A stretch of 14,998 bases of DNA from DATEMK01 sp035275625 (GTDB lineage: Bacteria > Bacteroidota > Bacteroidia > AKYH767-A > OLB10): assembly GCA_035275625.1 (NCBI GenBank), contig DATEMK010000138.1, forward strand, positions 1 through 14,998, read 5' to 3'. Made by a program: the position numbers and the translations under genes. Shown here piece by piece: positions 7,645-14,735 of the stretch. The notes below the pieces were generated by a model. It did no database searches. It had not been told where the DNA came from and saw nothing but the letters and a program-made list of their open reading frames with translations. Each line of letters begins with the position of its first letter. Positions within the stretch are counted from its first letter, which is position 1.

Positions 7645-8487
7645 TCAATAAAAATGCTCCCTGTTCCTTTTGTTCCAGATTTTAATGAGAATAAATCCGA
7701 AGAGCATTCCTCCAAGGTGAGCAAAATGAGCTACATTATCAGTCGGATCATTCTGGAAACCTGAGTATAATTCAAACAATCCGTAAAGGGTAACAAAATA
7801 TTTTGCTTTTATCGGGATGGCAAAATATAAATAGATAAGTGAATTGGGAAACAACATGCCGAAGGCGAGCAATACTCCGAATACTGCACCTGAAGCACCC
7901 ACGGTAGGTATATCCGCTTTGGCTCTTATCAGTTCATAAGCTGCGTCAACGGATTGTTTTATAACGGCAGGGTTCTCCTCATACATTTTAAAATGAGAAT
8001 AGATGTTGCTGAAGTAATCATAATTTGCGGGTTGGATAAGCCCGTTATATCTTTTTATCAATGCATCAAAATCCATAAAGCTCGGATGAGCGGCATACTG
8101 GTCAATAACTGTTCTCATTTGCCCGATTTCCCAGCCGGTGGCAAGGGTCTGAATAAATGCCGCGCCAAGCCCGCATACAAGATAGTAAATCAAAAATCTT
8201 TTGCCTCCCCAGAAATTTTCAAGCATGTTGCCAAACATCCATAAAGCAAACATGTTTGAAAAGATATGCATAAGGTTTCCGTGAAGAAAAAGGTGAGTTA
8301 AAAACTGTGTATAATGAAAGTGATCAGAAGAAGGATAATACAATCCGAATTTTTCATTCAGGCTGAAACCGAGCTTATCACCCAATACATATTCAGCAAG
8401 AAACAAAATACCGTTGATGATGAGTAAATTTTTTACAACATCCGGAAGCAATTTGTAAGAAGAGGGACGGAATTCCTGGTAAGCCAA
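7645..8487 (-). CDS. Rhomboid-family intramembrane serine protease with long internal loop
   Basis: This is a 280-residue rhomboid. The catalytic serine is S199 in GASGAVFG and the histidine H257 in HFAHLGGMLFG; HGNLMHIFSN (69-78) is the helix-2 motif. A hydrophilic insertion of about 75 residues (120-195) separates helices 3 and 4 ahead of the serine motif, unlike its neighbour, in which that stretch is about 12 residues. There is no extended C-terminal tail. The only usable start is a TTG at 8487: the frame stays open upstream to a stop near 8545 with no ATG, and the next in-frame ATG is codon 73, inside the core. Translation from TTG gives an N-terminus (EFRPSSYKLLPDVVKNLLIIN) that looks like the usual family start. 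It lies 108 bp after mutL and 87 bp before the second rhomboid. Confidence 0.9.
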   Translation of the reverse strand: MAYQEFRPSSYKLLPDVVKNLLIINGILFLAEYVLGDKLGFSLNEKFGLYYPSSDHFHYTQFLTHLFLHGNLMHIFSNMFALWMFGNMLENFWGGKRFLIYYLVCGLGAAFIQTLATGWEIGQMRTVIDQYAAHPSFMDFDALIKRYNGLIQPANYDYFSNIYSHFKMYEENPAVIKQSVDAAYELIRAKADIPTVGASGAVFGVLLAFGMLFPNSLIYLYFAIPIKAKYFVTLYGLFELYSGFQNDPTDNVAHFAHLGGMLFGFILIKIWNKRNREHFY

Positions 8488-8505
8488 AGTGGAGGTACGA
8501 TTTAT

Positions 8506-8526
8506 CCCGAAGGGACTCCTTCGGAG
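8506..8526. repeat. Two tandem small hairpins
   Basis: CCCGAAGGG (8506-8514) is followed by CTCCTTCGGAG (8516-8526). Each is a self-complementary hairpin, and the halves CCGAAGG and CCTTCGG (8507-8513 and 8518-8524) also pair with each other, so two alternative folds exist. It lies upstream of the TTG start of the second rhomboid. Confidence 0.5.
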
Positions 8527-8528
8527 CG

Positions 8529-8549
8529 ATTTACAATTTACAATTTACA
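8529..8549. repeat. Heptamer tandem repeat, ATTTACA x3
   Basis: Three perfect ATTTACA copies fill 21 bp in the spacer between mutL and the rhomboid gene, immediately next to the paired hairpins. Confidence 0.7.
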
Positions 8550-8582
8550 GTTTTGAGAGTTTTCACTTAACAATGAACCATT

Positions 8583-8596
8583 AACAAATAACAAAT
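8583..8596. repeat. Heptamer tandem repeat, AACAAAT x2
   Basis: Two perfect AACAAAT copies end on the first base of the mutL stop codon (in plus-strand order). Confidence 0.6.
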
Positions 8597-10431
8597 CAGG
8601 TAAACCGTTTTTCAATTTCAGCAGTGGTCACAGTGAAAAATACCGGTTTTCCGTAAGCGGTGAAATTCGGATTTTCGCATTTAAACAAATCCAGTGCAAG
8701 TTGTTTTATTTCTTTTGAAGCTAAATATGTGCCCGGTTTTACGGCAAGGCTTTTTGATAACGTTTTTGCAACGCTTGTTGTTTTATCATTGCGGAAAGAA
8801 GTTACGTTGTGTTTGAATTGTTCAACAAGATCTTCGAGCACGCGTTTTTCATTTCCTGCTTCCATGCCTGAAGGAATCCCATGTATCACAAAAGTATTTT
8901 TTCCAAATTCACGAATGTCAAAACCCATTCTTCTTATTTCAGGCTCCATTTCATTGAGGTATAAAAAATCTTCAGCAGTAAATTCAACAGGCTGCGGAAA
9001 CATATCCTGCTGGCTGGTGAGCGGCTTTGAACTGAAAGCAGACATAAATTTTTCGTACAGCACGCGTTCATGCGCTGAACGCTGGTCAATAACCAGCAGT
9101 TCATCATGCTTCTGAACCACGATATATTTCGACTGCATTTGTGAAAAACAACTTTCATGCAGATCTTCAATCAATTCAGCCGCGGAAACACTGAAATTAA
9201 TTTTATTATGCGTTGCAGCCGGTTGTTCAGCAATATTCAATTCATCCAGTCCTTTATATAATTCACTCCAGTCTTCCCGTTGAATTTTTTTTGTTTGAAA
9301 ATTTCGCTGTGAAGTTTCAGTTCCCCTGAAGGGATTGTAAGTTTTGTCAACAGTAATGGAAGGAGGCTTTGGCATTTCATTCATTTTGCTCAACGGAAGA
9401 TTAAATGTTTGTTCCTGTTCAAAATCCAGTGTCGGCATAATGCTGAATTTTCCCAGCGATTGTTTGACGGCAGCTTTCATAATTGCATAAACGCTGCGTT
9501 CATCTTCATATTTTATTTCTGTTTTTGTCGGGTGAATGTTTACATCAATCTTGGAAGGGTCAATATCAATGTGAATAAAGTAAGAAGGAAAACAATCTTT
9601 GGGAAGCATTTCCTCGAATGCGGTCATTACTGCATGGTTCAGGTAAGCATCTTTCACAAATCGTTTGTTCACAAAAAAATACTGTTCGCCCCGTGTGCGT
9701 TTTGCAAATTCAGGTTTTCCGACAAACCCTGAAACATTCAGAATCGTAGTTTCCTCATTTACCGGCACCAGCCGTTCATTGTAATTTGCTCCAAACACAT
9801 TTGCAATGCGCTGCCGCAAATTACTTTCTTTCAGATTAAAAATTTCATTGCCGTCATGAAACAATGAAAATGAAATTTCAGGCCGCGCCAATGCAACGCG
9901 TTGAAATTCATCAATGATATGTTTTGTTTCCGCTGCATTTGATTTCAAAAAATTTCTCCGCGCAGGCACATTAAAGAAAAGATTTTTTACCGACACGGAT
10001 GTTCCGTCAGCAGTGGCGCATGATTCACTGCTCTTTAATGCTGCTCCTTCAATGATAATTGAAATTCCTGTTTCATCTCCCATGCGTTTTGTGCGAAGTT
10101 CCACTTGTGCAATGGCGGCAATCGAAGCCATTGCTTCACCCCTGAATCCGAGGGTACGGATGGCAAATAAATCTTCTGCCTTTTTTATTTTGGAAGTTGC
10201 ATGACGCTCAAAACACATGCGTGCATCCGTGCCGCTCATGCCGCAGCCATTGTCAATTACCTGCAATAAAGTTTTTCCCGCATCCTTGACAATAACTTTA
10301 ATATTTGTTGCACCGGCATCAACGGCATTTTCCAGCAGCTCCTTCAAAGCCGAAGCAGGTCTTTGCACTACTTCGCCCGCGGCAATCTGGTTTGCCACTG
10401 CATCAGGCAGGAGATGAATAATGTCGGGCAT
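8596..10431 (-). CDS. mutL: DNA mismatch repair protein MutL
   Basis: This is a 611-residue MutL, the ATPase that links MutS mismatch recognition to downstream repair. The N-terminal GHKL ATPase is complete: NQIAAGEVV (14-22), KELLENAVDAG with E31 and N35, DNGCGM (60-65) and TLGFRGEA (93-100), followed by the transducer domain to about 330. A variable linker spans about 335-425 and the C-terminal dimerisation domain 426-611. The endonuclease signature normally written DQHA(x)2E(x)4E reads D449-QRSAHERVLYE, so its histidine is arginine, and the later metal-binding CPHGRP-type motif is replaced by NFTAYGKP. Nicking activity is therefore doubtful. QQDMFP (474-479) resembles the sliding-clamp-binding motif. 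The start is an ATG, matching the family N-terminus. It heads the series with the two rhomboids and the nuclease-fold gene and is divergent from the WG-repeat gene. Confidence 0.96.
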   Translation of the reverse strand: MPDIIHLLPDAVANQIAAGEVVQRPASALKELLENAVDAGATNIKVIVKDAGKTLLQVIDNGCGMSGTDARMCFERHATSKIKKAEDLFAIRTLGFRGEAMASIAAIAQVELRTKRMGDETGISIIIEGAALKSSESCATADGTSVSVKNLFFNVPARRNFLKSNAAETKHIIDEFQRVALARPEISFSLFHDGNEIFNLKESNLRQRIANVFGANYNERLVPVNEETTILNVSGFVGKPEFAKRTRGEQYFFVNKRFVKDAYLNHAVMTAFEEMLPKDCFPSYFIHIDIDPSKIDVNIHPTKTEIKYEDERSVYAIMKAAVKQSLGKFSIMPTLDFEQEQTFNLPLSKMNEMPKPPSITVDKTYNPFRGTETSQRNFQTKKIQREDWSELYKGLDELNIAEQPAATHNKINFSVSAAELIEDLHESCFSQMQSKYIVVQKHDELLVIDQRSAHERVLYEKFMSAFSSKPLTSQQDMFPQPVEFTAEDFLYLNEMEPEIRRMGFDIREFGKNTFVIHGIPSGMEAGNEKRVLEDLVEQFKHNVTSFRNDKTTSVAKTLSKSLAVKPGTYLASKEIKQLALDLFKCENPNFTAYGKPVFFTVTTAEIEKRFT

Positions 10432-10437
10432 CTTTGG

Positions 10438-10456
10438 AAATTAAAAATTAAAAATT
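10438..10456. repeat. Heptamer tandem repeat, AAATTAA x2 plus partial
   Basis: AAATTAA occurs twice perfectly, followed by AAATT, just upstream of the mutL ATG and within its predicted 5' leader. Confidence 0.55.
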
Positions 10457-10476
10457 GCGTTTCAAATTGGTTTTGC

Positions 10477-10484
10477 CAAAGTTA
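10477..10484 (-). promoter_or_regulatory. -7 promoter element of mutL
   Basis: TAACTTTG on the minus strand matches TAnnTTTG exactly, 45 bp before the mutL ATG. No TTG is found at the expected distance upstream. The leader would carry the AAATTAA repeat. Confidence 0.45.
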
Positions 10485-10550
10485 TTTATTTTAAAGCAAA
10501 CAGAAACGCAATGCGGTTAATAGGGTCAGAAAAATTCATACGAAAAAAAT

Positions 10551-10558
10551 TATATTTG
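10551..10558 (+). promoter_or_regulatory. -7 promoter element of the WG-repeat gene
   Basis: TATATTTG matches TAnnTTTG exactly and ends 26 bp before the ATG. A TTG element at the expected distance is missing. Confidence 0.45.
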
Positions 10559-10584
10559 CTCTGTAATTAAGTTTAAGAATAGAA

Positions 10585-11763
10585 ATGAAATTATTAAAAG
10601 GCATCCTGTTACTTTTATTTGTATTGACAATAAATTGCCGGATGTATTATCCGGCTTTTTCTCAAAATGTCGTAGCGCCTGTACGGATGTCAACTGGTTG
10701 GGGGTATATTAAAAAAGATCTTACGTGGTTGATTGAACCAAAATTCGCAAGATTCTGGAAGGACGGAATGTTTGTTATGACTGATGAAGAAAGCGGGGAG
10801 GTATTGTGCGAATTTCATGATGGAATGGCACAATACAGGAATGGAACAAGCTGGGGTTATTACAACGACAAAGGAGTTGTTGCAGTAAAAGCGCAATTTT
10901 CTGATGCAAGGCACTTCAGCGATTCGGCAGGCGCTGTGAAGAAAACAGGAAAATGGGGTTTCATTGACAGAGCAGGAAACTGGATCGTACAGCCTGTTTA
11001 TAAAGATGTGCTGTCGTTTCATAACGGGATAGTTGCTGCGAAGGAAGGCAAAAAATGGGGGTTTATTGATAAATCAGGCAAATGGATCATACAGCCGCAA
11101 TATGATAATGCAAAAATGTTTAGTGGCGCATTAGCTGCTGTCGAATCTGATGGTAAATGGGGCTATATAGACAAAAACAACAACAGCGCTATTGCACCTG
11201 CTTATAAAGATGCTGAACCATTTAAAAACGGATGGGCGCTTGCACAGACTTCCGAAGGATGGGGTTATATAGATTCAACAGGGAAATTTATAATTAAGCC
11301 CCAGTTTGAAAAGGCATTTCCCTTTACCGGAAATGTGGCGCGTGTAAAGAAAGACGAGATGTGGTTTTTCATTAACAGGAATGGCAAGCCAACCACCGGG
11401 TACGGGTTTCTGAATGCCGAAGATTTTTCAGATGGCGCTGCAATTGCACGCAGGGACAGGGGCAACTGGGGCTATATAAACGAAGACGGCACATGGCTCA
11501 TTGAGCCTAAGTTTTATGTTGCCGGAGATTTTATAAATGGTATAGCAAAGGTAAGAATGGAAAACCCTGAAGAATGGAATTATATAGATAAAAAGGGGAA
11601 TTTCCTGTTTGGAAAAACAAAGTTTGAAAAAGCTGAAGATTTCTGCGATGGCCTTGCCAGGATAAGAAAAGACAATATGTGGGGATTTATAAATGAAAAA
11701 GGGGAGATGGTTATTAAGCCTCAGTTTGAACGGGCGCTGGATTTTATCAGCATAGAGCAGTGA
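10585..11763 (+). CDS. Secreted WG-repeat protein
   Basis: This is a 392-residue protein with a signal peptide at residues 1-27 (MKLLKGILLLLFVL...AFSQ). The rest is ten WG (beta-propeller-like) repeats, with conserved Trp at 39, 90, 124, 158, 192, 226, 260, 295, 331 and 366. The first interval is 51 residues and the remainder are 34-36. Each unit reads W-G-Y/F-I-D/N-x-x-G-x-x-x-I-x-P-x-F/Y. The final unit stops after its FERALDF segment, so the protein ends inside a repeat. WG repeats are thought to be ligand- or protein-binding, and no enzymatic residues are visible. It is the only clear plus-strand gene in the window and has its own -7 element. The envelope location is inferred from the signal peptide. 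Confidence 0.9.
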   Translation: MKLLKGILLLLFVLTINCRMYYPAFSQNVVAPVRMSTGWGYIKKDLTWLIEPKFARFWKDGMFVMTDEESGEVLCEFHDGMAQYRNGTSWGYYNDKGVVAVKAQFSDARHFSDSAGAVKKTGKWGFIDRAGNWIVQPVYKDVLSFHNGIVAAKEGKKWGFIDKSGKWIIQPQYDNAKMFSGALAAVESDGKWGYIDKNNNSAIAPAYKDAEPFKNGWALAQTSEGWGYIDSTGKFIIKPQFEKAFPFTGNVARVKKDEMWFFINRNGKPTTGYGFLNAEDFSDGAAIARRDRGNWGYINEDGTWLIEPKFYVAGDFINGIAKVRMENPEEWNYIDKKGNFLFGKTKFEKAEDFCDGLARIRKDNMWGFINEKGEMVIKPQFERALDFISIEQ

Positions 11764-11876
11764 ATTACTTTTTCCAATCATACGTTACTCTCAACCTCCT
11801 GTTCTTAACCTGCTTTTACAGCTCCCAAAATCAAAATAAAAAGCATAAAACCTCCCGAAGAAGTTTTACAGGTTGA
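11760..11876 (+). CDS. Doubtful 38-residue ORF coupled to the WG gene
   Basis: A GTG at 11760 overlaps the WG stop as GTGA, and the frame encodes 38 residues before TGA. The start resembles a lipoprotein signal: a hydrophobic run followed by LFLTC (14-18), then a short polar basic tail (QNQNKKHKTSRR). Against it, there is no ATG or clear ribosome site, and its end overlaps a minus-strand hairpin. It may be chance or the stub of a lost gene. Confidence 0.22.
   Translation: MNYFFQSYVTLNLLFLTCFYSSQNQNKKHKTSRRSFTG
11838..11867 (-). terminator. Rho-independent terminator candidate behind the 54-residue ORF
   Basis: On the minus strand AAAACTTC-TTCGG-GGAGGTTTT-like arms (11867-11847) form an 8-bp stem with one G-U pair, followed after four bases by TTTTT (11842-11838). 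It starts 20 bp past the stop of the small minus-strand ORF. The plus strand has no U-run after the same hairpin. Confidence 0.45.
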
Positions 11877-11886
11877 ATAAAATAAC

Positions 11887-12051
11887 TCAGGACTGTTCTT
11901 TTTTATTCTTTAAATCTACCTTGTTATTTATTTTGGCGTCTTTTACAATCTCCGTTTGCTTTGTTTTTTTAATAAAGCGTGTAACGCCCGTTTCCTGCTG
12001 GGTTCCTTCAGGAATGATATACTCTTTCATTTTTTTCTTTGTATTTTTCAT
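11887..12051 (-). CDS. Small hypothetical protein, 54 residues
   Basis: An ATG at 12051 opens a 54-residue frame, MKNTKKKMKEYIIPEGTQQE... to ...LKNKKEQS. The product is soluble, lysine- and glutamate-rich, and has no signal peptide or membrane segment. I do not recognise the family. Support: an ordinary amino-acid composition, a hairpin with U-run just after its stop, and the fact that the opposing plus-strand frame (11873-12118, TTG start, very Phe-rich) looks like the complement of a Lys/Glu-rich gene. It lies 132 bp downstream of gldG on the same strand, beyond a palindrome. An internal start at codon 8 is possible. No clear promoter was found. Within the 420-bp stretch 11764-12183 it is the best coding candidate. 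Confidence 0.5.
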   Translation of the reverse strand: MKNTKKKMKEYIIPEGTQQETGVTRFIKKTKQTEIVKDAKINNKVDLKNKKEQS

Positions 12052-12104
12052 CTCAGGATTTATTTATGGAAAGAAAATATTTATGCCAGTTAATATTGCA
12101 AAAG

Positions 12105-12123
12105 TTTCCTCATTATGAGGAAA
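12105..12123. repeat. 19-bp palindrome downstream of gldG
   Basis: TTTCCTCATTATGAGGAAA is a perfect inverted repeat with 9-bp arms around one base. On the minus strand it is followed by CTTTTG, so it could terminate the gldFG transcript. It could equally be an operator site in front of the 54-residue ORF. Confidence 0.45.
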
Positions 12124-12183
12124 AATTCATTTATAACGTATTATATATTCGTAAAATCTCAGTTTTCAACCTTCGGTTAACCT

Positions 12184-13893
12184 TCACCCTGCAAACCTTC
12201 GCCTCCTTAAATGTCCTTTTACAAATCCAAACACCAGGATAAGAAACAACGGAAGAACTGTATTAAGAACCTGCCAGAAAGTTTTGCCGGTTGTAATCAA
12301 CGTTTTATCGAGCAGGCGCAATTTTATTTCTTTTGACCGCACTGTGATTAAGCCCGAATCGTCACATAAATAATCAATCACGTTCAAAAGAAAATTCTTG
12401 TTGCCGTATGTTTGCCCCGTATAGCGGTCATAACCGAGGGGCATGGGGCTTTCGCTTGATTTGCGGTAATCATTGCGGATTACATCTCCATCAGAAACCA
12501 CCACCATCTTAGTCGGAACACTTGTTTCTTTAAAACCAATGTCTTTGTCTTCTGCAATAACCGGTGGGATGCGGTTCGTAAAATTAGACGGGAACGTTCC
12601 TTCCACTAATACGGCAAGAATTTTATCCGGCTGATTAAACATGTTCATGTCCGGTTCTTTTCTCAGCATCTCGAGGCTTATTCTTGCCGGGGCTTTTACA
12701 ACGCGTGTATATTTAGAAGATGACAGCAAAACGGTTTTCTTCAAATCGCGGCTTCCAACGGTATCTATAGTGCTTGCAAACTGGAAACGGATAGCGTTAA
12801 GGTTATTTACTATAGGATGTTTTGATCCGGGAAAAACCAGCGGAAAATAAAACCACGGCAGCAGCTTCTGCTGCGGGCGTCCGCCAGAATATCCCACCAC
12901 CATGGGAATGGGAACTGACTGCAAATCCTGTACAAGATCATAGTTAATGCGCACTCCGTAACGAAAAAGCATATCATCCAGATTCAACTCACGCGCAGTG
13001 GCAAGCACATCGTTTTTATCCGCAAGGCTGTCCATTTCAGCCGTCATGGGATCTATCAGCCACACTGCTTTTCCGCCTTTCATAATGAACTGGTCAATGA
13101 TAAATTTATCCTTTTCATCAAATACCGAATCGGGCTTGGCAATAAGAATGGCTTGATAGTTTGCCAGCGCATTGAGTTTTCCGTCTATTTTTTTCCATTC
13201 AACATTATATGTGTTTTTGAGAGTATTATATATATCAGCAGTATATTTTTTATTCATTTCACCATGCCCTTCAATGAATGCAATGGAGGGTGCGATGTCC
13301 ACCGTGATTTTACGAATTGTATTTCCGATCGAAAATTCAAGTCCTTCAACGGAACTGTTCAATGCCTGCTCAGGTCCTGCTCCCAGCTGGTCATTAAGGA
13401 GCTGCATGGGAATTTCATTTGCACGGTAGGTAACTATGGCTCCTGGCCAGATCACTTTTTCAGAAGTTTTTTCTTTTTCACTTTCCTGGATGTTTGTAGG
13501 CTGTAATCCTTTTTTATATAATTGCTTATATAATTCTGTTCGTGTATTCTTGTCGGGATTTGAAGAAGGGTCAATAAATTCATATTGGAGATTATCACCT
13601 GCATAAACACGCATTTCATCGAGCATTTCTTTAACCGAATTTTCAAGATGCCTGAATCCGCCAGGTAAATCTCCTGTTAGGTAAACTTTGACATACACTA
13701 CATCCGGCAGTTTTTTTAAAACATTTTTTGTAGCATCAGAAAGTGTATATCTTTTTTCGGAAGTAAGATCAAACCTTGTGAAAACAAAAGATGAAATGAC
13801 ATTGATCAATATAAGAATGCACAACAGCAGGAAAAGCTGAATGACATTCTGACTTTTCAGCGAACGCCTTTTAGTTTGAAGTTCCTTTACCAT
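12184..13893 (-). CDS. gldG: Gliding motility ABC transporter accessory protein GldG
   Basis: This is a 569-residue protein with an N-terminal membrane helix (about 17-38), a conserved start of the periplasmic part (TRFDLTSEKRYTLSDATK, 39-56), a large ABC-type auxiliary (GldG/IFT-like) domain and a C-terminal helix (about 538-558) ending in a basic RRRRF tail. GldG works with GldF and the ATPase GldA in an ABC transporter that Flavobacterium genetics showed to be required for gliding. The cargo is not established. The ATG at 13893 was chosen: it is preceded by AGGA, gives the usual family N-terminus and overlaps the gldF stop by 7 bp (ATGGTAA), which implies translational coupling. The frame stays open to 13923, but those ten residues only re-read the gldF end. 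No gldA is in the window. Confidence 0.93.
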   Translation of the reverse strand: MVKELQTKRRSLKSQNVIQLFLLLCILILINVISSFVFTRFDLTSEKRYTLSDATKNVLKKLPDVVYVKVYLTGDLPGGFRHLENSVKEMLDEMRVYAGDNLQYEFIDPSSNPDKNTRTELYKQLYKKGLQPTNIQESEKEKTSEKVIWPGAIVTYRANEIPMQLLNDQLGAGPEQALNSSVEGLEFSIGNTIRKITVDIAPSIAFIEGHGEMNKKYTADIYNTLKNTYNVEWKKIDGKLNALANYQAILIAKPDSVFDEKDKFIIDQFIMKGGKAVWLIDPMTAEMDSLADKNDVLATARELNLDDMLFRYGVRINYDLVQDLQSVPIPMVVGYSGGRPQQKLLPWFYFPLVFPGSKHPIVNNLNAIRFQFASTIDTVGSRDLKKTVLLSSSKYTRVVKAPARISLEMLRKEPDMNMFNQPDKILAVLVEGTFPSNFTNRIPPVIAEDKDIGFKETSVPTKMVVVSDGDVIRNDYRKSSESPMPLGYDRYTGQTYGNKNFLLNVIDYLCDDSGLITVRSKEIKLRLLDKTLITTGKTFWQVLNTVLPLFLILVFGFVKGHLRRRRFAG

Positions 13894-14621
13894 TTCCTGC
13901 TTTCTAAAACGATACGTGTACACATAATAAAGAAGGCAATAATGCTGATAAAATATATTACATCGCGCGTATCAATTACACCCCTGCTCATGGATGTATA
14001 ATGAGCATTGATGCCGAGGTTATAAATAATGCTGCCGAAGAATCCGCCCGAAATAAACTGGCTGATAGAATTAAATCCTGCATAACAGATAAAGCAGAAG
14101 AACAGTGCAATTACAAACGCGATTACCTGGTTGTCAGTCAGCGATGATGCAAACACACCGATGGCAGTAAATCCTGCTCCAAGAAATAACAGTCCGAGAT
14201 AGGAACCCCATATTGCTCCCGAATCAACATTTCCTGTCGGCAAAGCAAGATTGTAAATGCAGACATAATAAACTAAAGTGGGAAGGAGGGAGAAAAAAAC
14301 CAAAAGTACTCCTGCAAAATATTTGGCAAGTATTACCTGTAATTCCGTAAGCGGGCGTGTAAGCAGCAATTCAATGGTCCCTGATTTTTTTTCTTCGGCA
14401 AATAAACGCATGGTGATGGCAGGAATCAGGAACATATACACCCAGGGAGTAATAATAAACAAACTGTCAATGTTGGCATAACCGCTTTCGAAAACATTAA
14501 AATCCGTAGCCGGAAACACCCATAAAAACAAACCGATGGTTAACAGGAAAACAAGGATTACAATGTAACCGATGAGAGAATTGAGGAAGCTGTTTATTTC
14601 TTTTTGGAGGAGCGAAAGCAT
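13887..14621 (-). CDS. gldF: Gliding motility ABC transporter permease GldF
   Basis: This is a 244-residue ABC-2-type permease with about six membrane helices (17-37, 55-74, 102-124, 137-158, 165-185 and 220-240). The conserved cytoplasmic segment EEKKSGTIELLLTRPL (76-91) after helix 2 and the C-terminal ESRKW are typical of GldF. It forms the membrane channel of the GldA-GldF-GldG transporter. The start is the ATG at 14621; a TTG one codon upstream adds nothing. A spacer element related to that in front of the nuclease-fold gene touches this start. It overlaps gldG by 7 bp, so the two are cotranscribed. Confidence 0.94.
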   Translation of the reverse strand: MLSLLQKEINSFLNSLIGYIVILVFLLTIGLFLWVFPATDFNVFESGYANIDSLFIITPWVYMFLIPAITMRLFAEEKKSGTIELLLTRPLTELQVILAKYFAGVLLVFFSLLPTLVYYVCIYNLALPTGNVDSGAIWGSYLGLLFLGAGFTAIGVFASSLTDNQVIAFVIALFFCFICYAGFNSISQFISGGFFGSIIYNLGINAHYTSMSRGVIDTRDVIYFISIIAFFIMCTRIVLESRKW

Positions 14622-14655
14622 CAATGAATACGAATCAAAACGGATTTGCGAAAGT
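14622..14655. repeat. ACGAAT-type element abutting the gldF start
   Basis: Counting from the start codon, this stretch matches the element at 6606-6639 in 28 of 34 positions, including a perfect 11-mer GAATACGAATC (14626-14636 versus 6613-6623), at the same distance from the ATG and in the same orientation. Confidence 0.55.
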
Positions 14656-14673
14656 AGTAAAAACGGAAAGCAT

Positions 14674-14717
14674 TGTTAACTGTTAAATTGCTAAATTGTT
14701 AAATTGCTGAATTGTTG
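14674..14717. repeat. Octamer tandem repeat, TGYTRAAT type
   Basis: Consecutive units TGTTAAAT, TGCTAAAT, TGTTAAAT and TGCTGAAT run from 14681 to 14712, preceded by TGTTAAC and followed by TGTTGG. It lies between the monooxygenase-like gene and gldF. Confidence 0.65.
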
Positions 14718-14735
14718 GCGGCAGACAGAAGGCAT

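Noticed and set aside
8660..9115. 151-residue plus-strand ORF inside mutL
   Set aside because: Antisense shadow of a certain gene with no domain of its own.
12052..12104. Promoter for the 54-residue ORF
   Set aside because: Only a poor TTG-N19-TATTTTCT match; the last two consensus bases are missing.
11873..12118. 81-residue hydrophobic plus-strand ORF
   Set aside because: TTG start and very Phe-rich composition, explained as the complement of the Lys/Glu-rich minus-strand ORF at 11887-12051.
13153..13506. 117- and 85-residue plus-strand ORFs inside gldG
   Set aside because: Antisense shadows; gldG is intact across the region.
13894..13923. Ten-residue extension of GldG
   Set aside because: It only re-reads the gldF 3' end; the ATG at 13893 gives the family N-terminus and a normal stop/start overlap.
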